A stretch of DNA of 64,000 bases from Bacteroides faecis MAJ27 (GTDB lineage: Bacteria; Bacteroidota; Bacteroidia; Bacteroidales; Bacteroidaceae). The DNA lies in the NCBI RefSeq assembly GCF_900106755.1, contig NZ_FNNN01000003.1, positions 186,001 to 250,000 on the forward strand. Direction: 5' to 3'. Under the pieces are notes generated by a model, which was not told the origin of the DNA, did not search any database, and saw nothing but the letters and a program-made list of their open reading frames with translations. Below are positions 9,208 to 18,900 of the stretch, one piece after another (the first letter of the stretch is position 1; every line of letters begins with the position of its first letter). The position numbers and the translations under genes were made by a program.

Positions 9208-10716
9208 ATGGATATGGCAAAATATATAGTAAATATCATCTTAGTAACAGCTTGTCTTTTCACCTATACTTCCTGTATAAGAAAAATGAATCTATACGAT
9301 GAGAATAGAAATACAGGACAAGACAATAACGAAAAAGATACAGATTCTACTCCCGTCTATATGTATCCTTTCGACAAAGAAACAGCAAACGTTACAGCAG
9401 AAATCATTATCCACACAAAAAAAGAAATACAGACCAAAGATATTAATGTCGAAATCCCTCATTTAAAATACAATAAGACATGGATGTTGATGCTAACACA
9501 AGACGACTGCATGCAGGCTGCTTTTTGCCGTACGTGGGCTGCAATAAACGGTAAACCGATCTCAAGTTCAATACCTTATCCTACTCCAACTCCCACTGAT
9601 CAGAATATGAAACACCAATTATATTTTGACATCAAACATTTGCAAAAAGGGGATCTTCCCCCTACTATTATTTCCGCCAACCAATCTTTGGGATGTACAG
9701 ACGGAGCAGGAAATGAAGTTCGGTTTGCTATTACTACCACTCTTGCCCCTGAAGAAAAATGGATGGATGCTGAAACAAACGTACTGCCGGGGTTTACTGC
9801 AAACTATTATCGTTTTTATATGAAATCCGGACTTATATGGGATAACATACGAGAGATGTTGAACTATGGAACAGGCATTGCCCTCCATGATGTAATGACA
9901 AAGGATGCTAATGATCCAATACAAATATTGGAACATTTTGATATTGCCCAAAACATTATTGTAGAGAAACTCACAGGAAGGGGATGCAAATTTCTTGCTG
10001 AACCCAATGGAAATAAGACATACGTAACTGCTGCTCTTCAATGTCCGGAAATTCAAACGATGACCGCACAAGCAGGAGCAATTACCCTATATCCGTATCA
10101 GGTGTCTGAAACTTTACAAAAATCTCTGATAGAACGGGAGTTTAACGATTCACCAGCATATTTTAAACAACAGATTACTGACCTGCTAAAATTACCCAAA
10201 GAAGAACGTAAAGCAATCTGCATAGGTGTTCATGGTACGGACAACAATTGGATCGACTTTTTATTATGGTTAAATAGTAATTATGGTAAAGATGGGGATG
10301 ATTCGTTATGGTTTCCAAGCCAGGAAGAATATTATGAATATAACTATTATCGTTTAAACAGCCATATTAGTATAGCACAAATAGACGCAAGTTCTTTCAA
10401 ATTAACAATAAATTTACCGGGAGAAAAGTTCTTCTACTATCCTTCTACCACTATCAATTTGTCGGGAATTAGCATGTATGACATTGTTTCCATCGAAGGA
10501 AATGATGCATTGACCGGACTATCTTATGCTGACTACAAAGACGGTATCATGCTCAATATCGACTGTCGGAAATACCTGTTTGAACACGCCGAGAACTTCG
10601 TAAAACGATACGAGGCCAATCCTTCCGATGCTTCCAACAAAGCAGACGCCCTCTACTTTGTAAACATGCTGAAAGAATCGGCTAAAAAAGAGGCACTGAA
10701 AAAACGACTTCAATAA
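9208..10716 (+). CDS. Lipoprotein, possible divergent polysaccharide deacetylase
   Basis: 502 residues. The N-terminus is a lipoprotein signal with lipobox YTSC (Cys about 26), so it should be anchored in a membrane and face the periplasm or the cell surface. I do not recognise the family firmly. Three stretches recall a NodB-type deacetylase in the right order: LTQDDC (compare T-x-D-D-G), IALHDVMTKD (compare H-x3-H, here incomplete), and CIGVHGTDNNWIDF further on. The DNA is notably AT-rich. It is followed 38 bases later by a processive GT2 synthase, the arrangement expected if it modifies that polymer. Alternative: a structural polymer-binding lipoprotein with no enzyme activity. Confidence 0.6.
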   Translation: MDMAKYIVNIILVTACLFTYTSCIRKMNLYDENRNTGQDNNEKDTDSTPVYMYPFDKETANVTAEIIIHTKKEIQTKDINVEIPHLKYNKTWMLMLTQDDCMQAAFCRTWAAINGKPISSSIPYPTPTPTDQNMKHQLYFDIKHLQKGDLPPTIISANQSLGCTDGAGNEVRFAITTTLAPEEKWMDAETNVLPGFTANYYRFYMKSGLIWDNIREMLNYGTGIALHDVMTKDANDPIQILEHFDIAQNIIVEKLTGRGCKFLAEPNGNKTYVTAALQCPEIQTMTAQAGAITLYPYQVSETLQKSLIEREFNDSPAYFKQQITDLLKLPKEERKAICIGVHGTDNNWIDFLLWLNSNYGKDGDDSLWFPSQEEYYEYNYYRLNSHISIAQIDASSFKLTINLPGEKFFYYPSTTINLSGISMYDIVSIEGNDALTGLSYADYKDGIMLNIDCRKYLFEHAENFVKRYEANPSDASNKADALYFVNMLKESAKKEALKKRLQ

Positions 10717-10753
10717 GTAAATCAACAAACATCTATTAAACGAGAATACAGCT

Positions 10754-11959
10754 ATGAACGAAACTCTCACCCTCGAAATCCTCTTCTGGTTCGCCCTGTT
10801 CATGGTGTTCTACACCTATCTGGGCTACGGCATCGTCCTCTACGCGCTCGTCAGGCTGAAAGAGCTTTTCGTGAAACCCGTGAAACGGGTGCTGCCACCG
10901 GACAGTGACCTGCCGGAAGTAACCCTCTTCATCACCGCCTTCAACGAAGAAGACGTGGTGGACGAAAAGATGGAGAACAGCCTCGCCCTGGACTACCCTG
11001 CGGACAAACTCCGCATCGTCTGGGTGACGGACGGAAGCGATGACGGCACAAACGACCGTCTCCAAACCCGCTGGAACGGAAAAGTAACCGTCTACTTCCA
11101 GCCGAAACGGCAGGGAAAGACAGCCGCCATGACACGAGGAATGACACTCGTCCGGACCCCGCTTGTCGTCTTTACGGACGCCAACACGATGGTCAACAGC
11201 GAGGCAATCCGTGAAATCGTACTGGCTTTTCAAAACCCGAAAGTGGGCTGCGTGGCAGGAGAAAAACGTATAGCCGTACAGACGAAGGACGGAGCAGCCG
11301 CCGGAGGCGAAGGCATCTACTGGAAATACGAATCGACACTGAAAGCGCTCGACTCCCGTCTCTACTCAGCTGTAGGCGCTGCCGGAGAACTGTTTGCCGT
11401 CCGCCGCGAACTCTTCGAACCGATGGAACCGGATACGCTGCTCGACGACTTCATCCTCTCTCTCCGCATCGCCATGAAAGGATACACCATCGCCTACTGC
11501 ACCAACGCCTACGCCATCGAAAGCGGATCGGCAAATATGGGTGAAGAGGAAAAACGGAAAGTGCGCATCGCTGCCGGAGGATTACAGTCGATCTGGCGTC
11601 TGCGCCCGTTGCTGAACCCTTTCCGTTACGGAATCCTTAGTTTTCAGTACACGTCGCACCGGGTATTGCGCTGGTCTGTCACTCCATTCCTGCTGTTTGT
11701 GCTGTTGCCGCTGAATATAGTCGTTTTACTGCTGGGCGGATCTCCCCTGTTTTATGGCACCCTGCTGGGGTTACAGATTCTTTTCTACGGAATGGGATAC
11801 TGGGGATATTACCTCTCTACCAGACAAATAAAGAATAAAGTACTGTTTATTCCCTATTATTTCTTATTCATGAACGTGAATGTGCTCAAAGGAATCGGCT
11901 ACCTGAAAAGAAAAAAAGGAAGCGGAGCGTGGGAAAAAGCAAAACGCGCGGAAAAATAA
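10754..11959 (+). CDS. Membrane-bound processive GT2 synthase (PgaC/IcaA-like)
   Basis: 401 residues. A membrane segment at residues 8-33 is followed by a GT2 domain with LFITAFNEEDVV, IVWVTDGSDDGTND, GKTAAMTRGM, the DXD motif FTDANTMVN and the catalytic LLDDFILS. After that comes AAGGLQSIWRLRPLL, in the place of the Q-x-x-R-W acceptor-channel motif, then three to four membrane segments. This architecture is that of poly-N-acetylglucosamine, hyaluronan or cellulose synthase-like enzymes that extend and extrude a chain. Its base composition is visibly more GC-rich than the AT-rich genes before it, so it may belong to a stable flank rather than the exchangeable cassette. Product unknown. Confidence 0.85.
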   Translation: MNETLTLEILFWFALFMVFYTYLGYGIVLYALVRLKELFVKPVKRVLPPDSDLPEVTLFITAFNEEDVVDEKMENSLALDYPADKLRIVWVTDGSDDGTNDRLQTRWNGKVTVYFQPKRQGKTAAMTRGMTLVRTPLVVFTDANTMVNSEAIREIVLAFQNPKVGCVAGEKRIAVQTKDGAAAGGEGIYWKYESTLKALDSRLYSAVGAAGELFAVRRELFEPMEPDTLLDDFILSLRIAMKGYTIAYCTNAYAIESGSANMGEEEKRKVRIAAGGLQSIWRLRPLLNPFRYGILSFQYTSHRVLRWSVTPFLLFVLLPLNIVVLLLGGSPLFYGTLLGLQILFYGMGYWGYYLSTRQIKNKVLFIPYYFLFMNVNVLKGIGYLKRKKGSGAWEKAKRAEK

Positions 11960-11982
11960 GAACAGAGAAACAAATCTTTTAT

Positions 11983-11990
11983 TATCTTTG
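11983..11990 (+). promoter_or_regulatory. -7 box for the hybrid kinase gene
   Basis: TATCTTTG, an exact TAnnTTTG match, 36 bases before the ATG at 12,027. A longer in-frame reading would begin with a TTG inside this box, so the box decides the start: the ATG at 12,027 is the credible one. Confidence 0.65.
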
Positions 11991-12026
11991 CATGAAACAG
12001 AATCTTATAAATCTAATCGGACAAGC

Positions 12027-14744
12027 ATGAACAGAACATTACATGAGGCGGATAATGCGCAGAGGATACTGAAACTGACTGCCGACACCATGCTATTAGT
12101 CGATAGAAATGGCATTTGCATTGATATTGATATTCATAGCAATTTATGGTTTTTGCAAGAAGAGAGGCTCTTAGGAAAAAATATATTCGAATTAATGCCC
12201 GAACATACCCGGGAGAAGGTCTACAGCACCTTCGAAACCGTACTCCGGGAACAGCGCAGCATCAGCAAAAACTACAAGCTGGAACTGAAAGATGATACCT
12301 ATTACTTCAAGTGTATCATGTATCCTTACGATGACAACGTGCTCTGCCAATATCGGGACATCACCCAGCGAAGCAACGTGAAACGCCAGCTGGAGCAGGT
12401 CAACAGGAACTTACGGGAGATACAGAAAGTGGCCCAGATCGGACAGTGGATGTACAACACATACGACAATGTATTCTATTATATGGGCTACACCGGAGTG
12501 TTGTGCGAAGAGTCCTCCCGAAGTATCTCTCTTGACAACTACCAGCAGCTTATTGTCGAAGAAGACCGCCTGAACTTCACCAACTGGTGCCGCAAAAACG
12601 AGGAAGGTCCCAACGAGGAGAGCATCAGCTACCGCGTCCGCGTTGCCGGAGAGATCTACTACATGCGTCTGCAGGCCTATCTGCGCGAAGAGCTGCCGAA
12701 CGGTAGCTGCAACATCGAAGGGTACATCCAGAACATCACCTACATACAGCGTCACAGAAACGATATCAACACGCTGACACATGCCATCAACAACGCAAAG
12801 GAGAGTATCTTCGCCGCCAAAGAGGATGGCACGCTGATCTTCGCCAACCGCCAGTTCCTCCAGAATCATGGCATTCCAGAAAGTGAGGAGATCGGCAAAC
12901 TGAAAATCTACGAAATAGCCGGGGACATGAAAACGGAGAATGACTGGCAGGAACGCTGCAAAGATATTCTTCACGGAGGAAGCAGAAGTTTCATCGCCCA
13001 TCACCCCTCGAGGATAAGCAAAAACATACTGGCTTACGAAGGGATCATGTACAATGTCACCAACGACTCCGGAGAGGAAAGTTACTGGTCGTTCTCACAC
13101 GACATCTCCGAACGGCTGCACTATGAAGCGCAAATCAAACGGCTCAACCTGATCATGGATACCACCATCGACAATCTTCCCGCCGGAATTGTCGTCAAGG
13201 AGGTCAACAATGATTTCAGATATATCTACCGCAACCGGGAATCGTACAACCGGGACCTGTGCGTCGGTGAAGCTATCGGCAAGAATGACTTCGACTACTA
13301 TCCGCCCGAAGTGGCAGAAAAGAAAAGGGAGGAAGATGTACTGGTTGCCACTACCGGACAAGGACTCCACTGGACGATGGAGGGAAAAGACAAAAACGGA
13401 AACCAGCTCATTCTGGACAAGCGGAAGATACGGGTGGACGGGGACGAACTATCCTCTCCTATCATTGTCAGCATCGAATGGGACATCACGGAACTGGAAA
13501 AGATCAAACGGGAACTTCAGACATCCAAGGAGAAAGCCGAAATGTCCGACAAACTGAAATCTGCTTTCCTCGCCAATATGAGTCATGAGATACGTACTCC
13601 GCTGAATGCCATCGTCGGCTTCTCGCATCTGATCGCCGAAAGTGAAAATACGGAAGAACGGCATACATTCTACGAGATTGTCGAGGCCAACAACGAACGT
13701 TTGCTGCAACTGATCAACGAGATTCTCGATCTTTCGAAAATCGAATCGGGCATTATTGAGTTCACCAGCGCACCGGTAAATATCCACAGCCTGTGTAAGG
13801 AAGTGTACGATGCCCACGTCTTCCGTACTCCACAAGGGGTGAAGCTAATCTACGAGCCATCCGAAAATGGTCTGGTGATAGAGACTGACAAGAACCGGGT
13901 GTTCCAGGTGTTCTCGAACCTGATAGGCAACGCGTTCAAATTCACAAAGGCGGGCAGCATCAGCTACGGATACAAGCTGGTGAACAAGCAGGTTGTTTTC
14001 CACGTGACTGACACCGGTACGGGCATCGAACCGGAGAAAATAGAACGTGTGTTCGAACGTTTTGCCAAACTGAACAACTACGCGCAGGGCACAGGACTGG
14101 GACTGTCTATCTGTAAAACAATCGTTGAACGGTTGGGTGGCGAAATCTCTGTTTCTTCGGTGGTAGGCAAAGGGACGACTTTCACTTTCACGCTGCCTTA
14201 CGAATCGGATCAAGCATCCGGAGATAGGGAAGAACAGGAAGGGAATGCGACGAATGCAAACGGAAATCCGAGTGATACGGCAGCCATGGGAACGTTCGCT
14301 GAAACGTCTGTCCAGGATGCTTCCGGCAGCGTGTCCGGAAATACAGAGGAAGGCTGTTCCGAAGGTAGTTCCGCTGATGCCTCTCCCAGCCAGCAAACGA
14401 TTCTGATAGCAGAAGATGAGGACAGCAACTTTGATTTGCTGAAGGCCATTCTTGGAAGGAAGTACAGGCTGATACGTGCCCGGGATGGTATGGAAGCCGT
14501 CATGTCATACGACGAAGCGAAGCCGGACCTTATCCTGATGGACATCAAAATGCCCAATCTCGATGGTCTGGAGGCCACAAAGATTATTCGTGAGCTCTCT
14601 ACCACTGTGCCCATCATCGCACAAAGTGCTTATGCCTACCAGCAGGATCAGATAGCTGCTATGGACGTCGGCTGCAATGACTTCATTGCCAAACCGATCT
14701 CGCAAGCGAAGCTCAAGGATATGATTAATAAATGGTTACCGTAA
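12027..14744 (+). CDS. Hybrid two-component histidine kinase with PAS domains
   Basis: 905 residues from the ATG at 12,027. No membrane segment or signal peptide is visible, so this is a cytoplasmic sensor. Four PAS-like modules occupy about residues 10-110, 120-240, 245-360 and 375-500. A short coiled linker leads to a HisKA domain with the phospho-accepting His520 in MSHEIRTPLNAIVGF, and a HATPase domain with NLIGNAFKFT, DTGTGI and GTGLGLSI. A variable acidic, serine-rich linker precedes a C-terminal receiver with ILIAEDEDSNF and the phospho-acceptor Asp839 in LMDIKMP. No DNA-binding domain is present, so output probably passes to another protein. The signal is unknown. One base separates it from the next gene. 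Confidence 0.93.
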   Translation: MNRTLHEADNAQRILKLTADTMLLVDRNGICIDIDIHSNLWFLQEERLLGKNIFELMPEHTREKVYSTFETVLREQRSISKNYKLELKDDTYYFKCIMYPYDDNVLCQYRDITQRSNVKRQLEQVNRNLREIQKVAQIGQWMYNTYDNVFYYMGYTGVLCEESSRSISLDNYQQLIVEEDRLNFTNWCRKNEEGPNEESISYRVRVAGEIYYMRLQAYLREELPNGSCNIEGYIQNITYIQRHRNDINTLTHAINNAKESIFAAKEDGTLIFANRQFLQNHGIPESEEIGKLKIYEIAGDMKTENDWQERCKDILHGGSRSFIAHHPSRISKNILAYEGIMYNVTNDSGEESYWSFSHDISERLHYEAQIKRLNLIMDTTIDNLPAGIVVKEVNNDFRYIYRNRESYNRDLCVGEAIGKNDFDYYPPEVAEKKREEDVLVATTGQGLHWTMEGKDKNGNQLILDKRKIRVDGDELSSPIIVSIEWDITELEKIKRELQTSKEKAEMSDKLKSAFLANMSHEIRTPLNAIVGFSHLIAESENTEERHTFYEIVEANNERLLQLINEILDLSKIESGIIEFTSAPVNIHSLCKEVYDAHVFRTPQGVKLIYEPSENGLVIETDKNRVFQVFSNLIGNAFKFTKAGSISYGYKLVNKQVVFHVTDTGTGIEPEKIERVFERFAKLNNYAQGTGLGLSICKTIVERLGGEISVSSVVGKGTTFTFTLPYESDQASGDREEQEGNATNANGNPSDTAAMGTFAETSVQDASGSVSGNTEEGCSEGSSADASPSQQTILIAEDEDSNFDLLKAILGRKYRLIRARDGMEAVMSYDEAKPDLILMDIKMPNLDGLEATKIIRELSTTVPIIAQSAYAYQQDQIAAMDVGCNDFIAKPISQAKLKDMINKWLP

Positions 14745-14745
14745 A

Positions 14746-15864
14746 ATGAAAGCCTTCTATAGATTACTCTACTATCTGTCTATCTTGCTGACAAGTATTT
14801 TGGCTGGTTTCACATTAGCCGGAGCCTTTGCCGGAGATGCTTCACCGGACAGCTTTACGCTAATGCCTTTTATCGGATTGATTTTGCCGGTACTTTTGCT
14901 GGCTAATGTCGTCTCTGCGATCTATTGGACGGTCCGCTGGCGATGCTGGGTTTTCATTCCTTTCATCGCCATATTGGGAAACTGGGGATACCCGACTCGT
15001 GTTCTCCAGTCTCCGCTTTTTGACTCAGCTTCCCAACCGAATACTGAATCTTTGTCTCTGAAGAAAAACGAAAGAGGCACCGAATCAGCACTGACTATTG
15101 CCACCTATAACGTTAACAGCTTTAATCACGAACACACAGGTTTCTCATGCAAGGGAATCGCTGCTTACATGAAGGAGCTCGGTGTAGATATCTTCTGTTT
15201 TCAAGAGTTTGGGATCAATCATGAATTTGGTATTGACAGTCTTCGCACCGTTCTTTCCGAATGGCCGTATTACTATGTACCTTCTTCTCCTGCCGGGGAG
15301 AGTCTTTTGCAACTGGCTGTGTTCAGCCGTTATCCTATCAAGGAGAAACAGCTCGTCACCTACCCAAATTCCAACAATTGCAGCCTGTGGTGTGATATCG
15401 ACATCAACGGCCAAACAATCCGTCTGTTCAACAATCATCTGCAGACTACAGAAGTCAGCCGCAACAAGCGCAAACTGGAAAAAGAACTTCGTGCGGACGA
15501 TACCGACCGTGCGGAACGTGCCGCTCTCACCCTTGCCGGTGGTCTGCACGAGAACTTCAAAAAACGTGCTGTACAAGCTAAACAAATCAATCAACTGATT
15601 TCCGATTCTCCCTATCCCACCCTGGTATGTGGTGACTTCAACTCTCTCCCTTCTTCATATGTATATCAAACGGTAAAAGGAGAAAAGATGAATGATGGTT
15701 TTCAGACCTGCGGACATGGGTATATGTACACCTTCCGATATTTCAAGCATCTGCTGAGAATCGACTATATCCTCCATTCGTCTGAGTTTCAAGGGGTGGA
15801 TTACTTCTCTCCGGATTTGGAGTATAGTGATCATAATCCGGTGGTGATGAGGATGAGGTTATAA
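14746..15864 (+). CDS. Membrane-anchored endonuclease/exonuclease/phosphatase family protein
   Basis: 372 residues. The first 90 residues contain two to three hydrophobic membrane segments. From about residue 110 an EEP-fold metal-dependent phosphoesterase domain follows: ATYNVNSFNHE (metal Asn), DIFCFQEFG (catalytic Glu), CGDFNSLPSSYVYQ (Asp and Asn) and YSDHNPVVMRM (Asp-His). Members hydrolyse phosphodiester or phosphate ester bonds in nucleic acids, phospholipids or inositol phosphates; the anchored Bacteroides form has no substrate I can name. The start lies one base after the kinase stop, so the two are probably co-transcribed. A shared hairpin terminator follows at 15,905. Confidence 0.9.
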   Translation: MKAFYRLLYYLSILLTSILAGFTLAGAFAGDASPDSFTLMPFIGLILPVLLLANVVSAIYWTVRWRCWVFIPFIAILGNWGYPTRVLQSPLFDSASQPNTESLSLKKNERGTESALTIATYNVNSFNHEHTGFSCKGIAAYMKELGVDIFCFQEFGINHEFGIDSLRTVLSEWPYYYVPSSPAGESLLQLAVFSRYPIKEKQLVTYPNSNNCSLWCDIDINGQTIRLFNNHLQTTEVSRNKRKLEKELRADDTDRAERAALTLAGGLHENFKKRAVQAKQINQLISDSPYPTLVCGDFNSLPSSYVYQTVKGEKMNDGFQTCGHGYMYTFRYFKHLLRIDYILHSSEFQGVDYFSPDLEYSDHNPVVMRMRL

Positions 15865-15904
15865 GCTTTACGCTGCATATCACTATATAGTAAGGCAACA
15901 AAAA

Positions 15905-15935
15905 AGCCGGTTAACTCATTATGAATTAACCGGCT
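15905..15935 (-). terminator. Rho-independent terminator of the TonB receptor gene
   Basis: Perfect 10-bp inverted repeat (AGCCGGTTAA, 15,905-15,914 and 15,926-15,935) with an 11-base loop. On the minus strand it is followed by six T residues, so it ends the receptor transcript. It may also slow plus-strand transcripts from the EEP gene. Confidence 0.85.
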
Positions 15936-15977
15936 CCCATTAAAATAAAATCCTTCTTTTTAACTTTAAAACTTGTA

Positions 15978-18900
15978 TTAGAAAGTAACTTTTACTCCTA
16001 ATTGCATAGACCATGCACTACCAATGGTATTGGTATATTGCCATGATGATCTTTCTTTAAAAGCTTCACGTGAATTAGCATTTATCTGGTAAGTCAAGGG
16101 TTCACCAACTTTGCTGGCAGTTTTTAATAACTGTACATTGTCATAACTCTTGAGACCACAAGATTGATATGCTCCCCATTTTGAATTAATCATATTTCCT
16201 ACATTCAGCATATCAAGGCTAACCTGTATTCCATATTTACGCCCACCTAAAGTTGCATAAAAATCCTGAGCAATTTTAAAATCAAAGCGATTAATCCAAG
16301 GTGTTAAAGATCCATTACGTTCCACATATTTTCCCTTACGATCTTTAAGATAAGAATCATTGTTCACAAAATCCCAAAAATCTTTAGCTTGATCTACAGC
16401 AGAATAAGTAATAGCACCACTTTTATCTGTAATATCAACAAAGGTCATTTCATCCTGAGAGTTAGGCACGTATATTAAATCCGAATAATTGCCATCACCA
16501 TTCATATCATTATAATATGTATAGGAATAACGTCCAGTATGATATCCTGAATAAAATAACGAGAACGTTGTCTTTAAGCATTTAGCATAATTGATTTCAT
16601 AAGAAGCATTAGCAATAATACGATGGGGCGTAGAAAATAAAGAATAAGATACTCCAGGATCATTCAATGAATTTACTGCCACATTATTTTGCCATGCTGA
16701 ATTAGGTGCTGACCCAGGATTTGCAGTCAGATCTTTAGCCATTGTATAAGTATAGCCGATAGACCCTGTAAAACCAAAATCGTATTTCTTTGTCAAAATA
16801 GCATTAAAAGAATATTGATATCCTTTATCTTCTCCATTAGAAAGTTTTACTACTACATTCTTACCATTAGTATAATCATTATACTCGTATTTTTTTGAAG
16901 CCCAATAAATACGATCCGGTTGTTCATTATACACACCCGTAGGCTCAGCCTCATTCATATTGATCTGCGCAACATTATAAATATCTCTTGTATACATTGC
17001 TCCAACAGATAACATAAAATCATACGGCAGTTGAATATCCACATTCAAATTACTACGCCAAACTTGCGGCATCTTAAACTTAGGATCTACATATGCTATA
17101 ACATCAGGTGCTTGCTCTGAAGGTGTAGAAGGAAATAAACTGGGATATTTCTGCAGAGTTTCTCTATAATTAGGATTAAAACCAAAGTCAGCAGGTAAAG
17201 AGCCCGGATTTTTTTGTGTATTATACTCTACCATATTTTGGTATAAGCCCGAATTACTTGGTTGATTAGTGAACCATACAAAAGGTAACAATCCAGTAAA
17301 GATTCCTGTACCTCCTGATACAATTACGGAGCGATCACCTTTTACATCCCAATTAAAACCGACTCTTGGCGAAAACAAGACTTGTGTCTTCGGCCACTTA
17401 GAAATATCGACATGAGTATTATTTACAAAAGCTAATTCCTCTATTGACTTGTTAGAATCCAATGAATTCATATATATTGGCATATCCAGACGTAAGCCAT
17501 ATGTCAAACGAAAATTAGGAGTAAGAGACCATACGTCTTGGGCATACACACCAGCCATTCCGAATGTCAACTCAGAACCTGGAGCATCATTACCATTATA
17601 CCCATATGTAATACCATAAATGGTAGGTACTTTTCCCTGCATAAAATCATCCATTGAATCATAACGATAATATCCGTAAGGGCCTCTCAAATAAGAATTT
17701 TTAAAATATTGGCGTTCAAAAGAAACGCCAGCAAGCAATTCATGTTTTCCTAATGATATACTCACATTATCAACAAGACTAAATACATTATTGATAACCT
17801 GATTATTAGGAGTAAACACTTCTGTACCTAAAGTTATATATTGCTTTCCGTCCTTATATATATCGACAAAAGGAAAATCAGAGCCTTTCTGCTCGCGTGT
17901 ATCACTAATATGAGTATATGTGGCTAACAGTTTATTCTGAACATTATTCGAGAAACGACTATTTAACTCGCCTGTTATCGATGTTACTACGTTTTTCATC
18001 TTATAGTTTGAATTACCAAAAGAAAAGGCATCCAAACCATAACGATTAGAATTAGTACTAGTTATAATAGTGGACTTAGCGCTTACTTCTCTGTCATCTT
18101 CTGAGGAAACAGAATTAAAACGCACTGTCAACTTATGGTTCTGATGTATATTCCAATCAATACGGGCCATTAACTTCCAATTATCACTTTGGAAATTATT
18201 GAAGTTCTCATACTGTCCGGGGTCATAATCATATTTAGTTTTAACAAAGTCACTGATAGTACGCATATCACCCACCCAAGTACGTGAGATACGTTTTCCG
18301 CTATCCCCTGTTCCATTTTGATCTTGATTAGGAAGCCAAGTTACCCCCGGAGTTTCCTTATTTTCAATTTCAGCATTCAAGAAGAAGAAAAGCTTATTCT
18401 TAATGATTGGACCTCCAAAAGTTACACCATATGAATGAGAGTTGTATTCTTTTGCTTTAAGAATATCCTCACCGTCAATAGAACTCCCTGCAAATCCTCT
18501 TGGTTTATGATAAGTATATGCAGTACCCGAAAATGAGTTTGTTCCACTTTTTGTTACAGCATTAATAGAAGCACCTGTGAAGTTGGAATATTTAACATCG
18601 TAAGGAGAGACATTTACAGTAATCTCATCGATTGCATCTAAAGATATGGGTTGAGAATCTCCTCCAGGCAAATTATTAGAACTTAGTCCAAAACTATTAT
18701 TAAACGAAGCACCATCAATCGTTATATTGTTATAACGTCCATCACGCCCCGCAAAAGAACTGCTTCCACCTGCATAAGGAGAGAGCTTTGTGAAATCTGT
18801 TATACTTCTGTTAATAGTAGGTAAAGTGTTCATCTGACGTTCACTTACATTAGTAACGGTACCTATTTTTTCAATAGTTTTTGGTGCTGTTACTACTACT

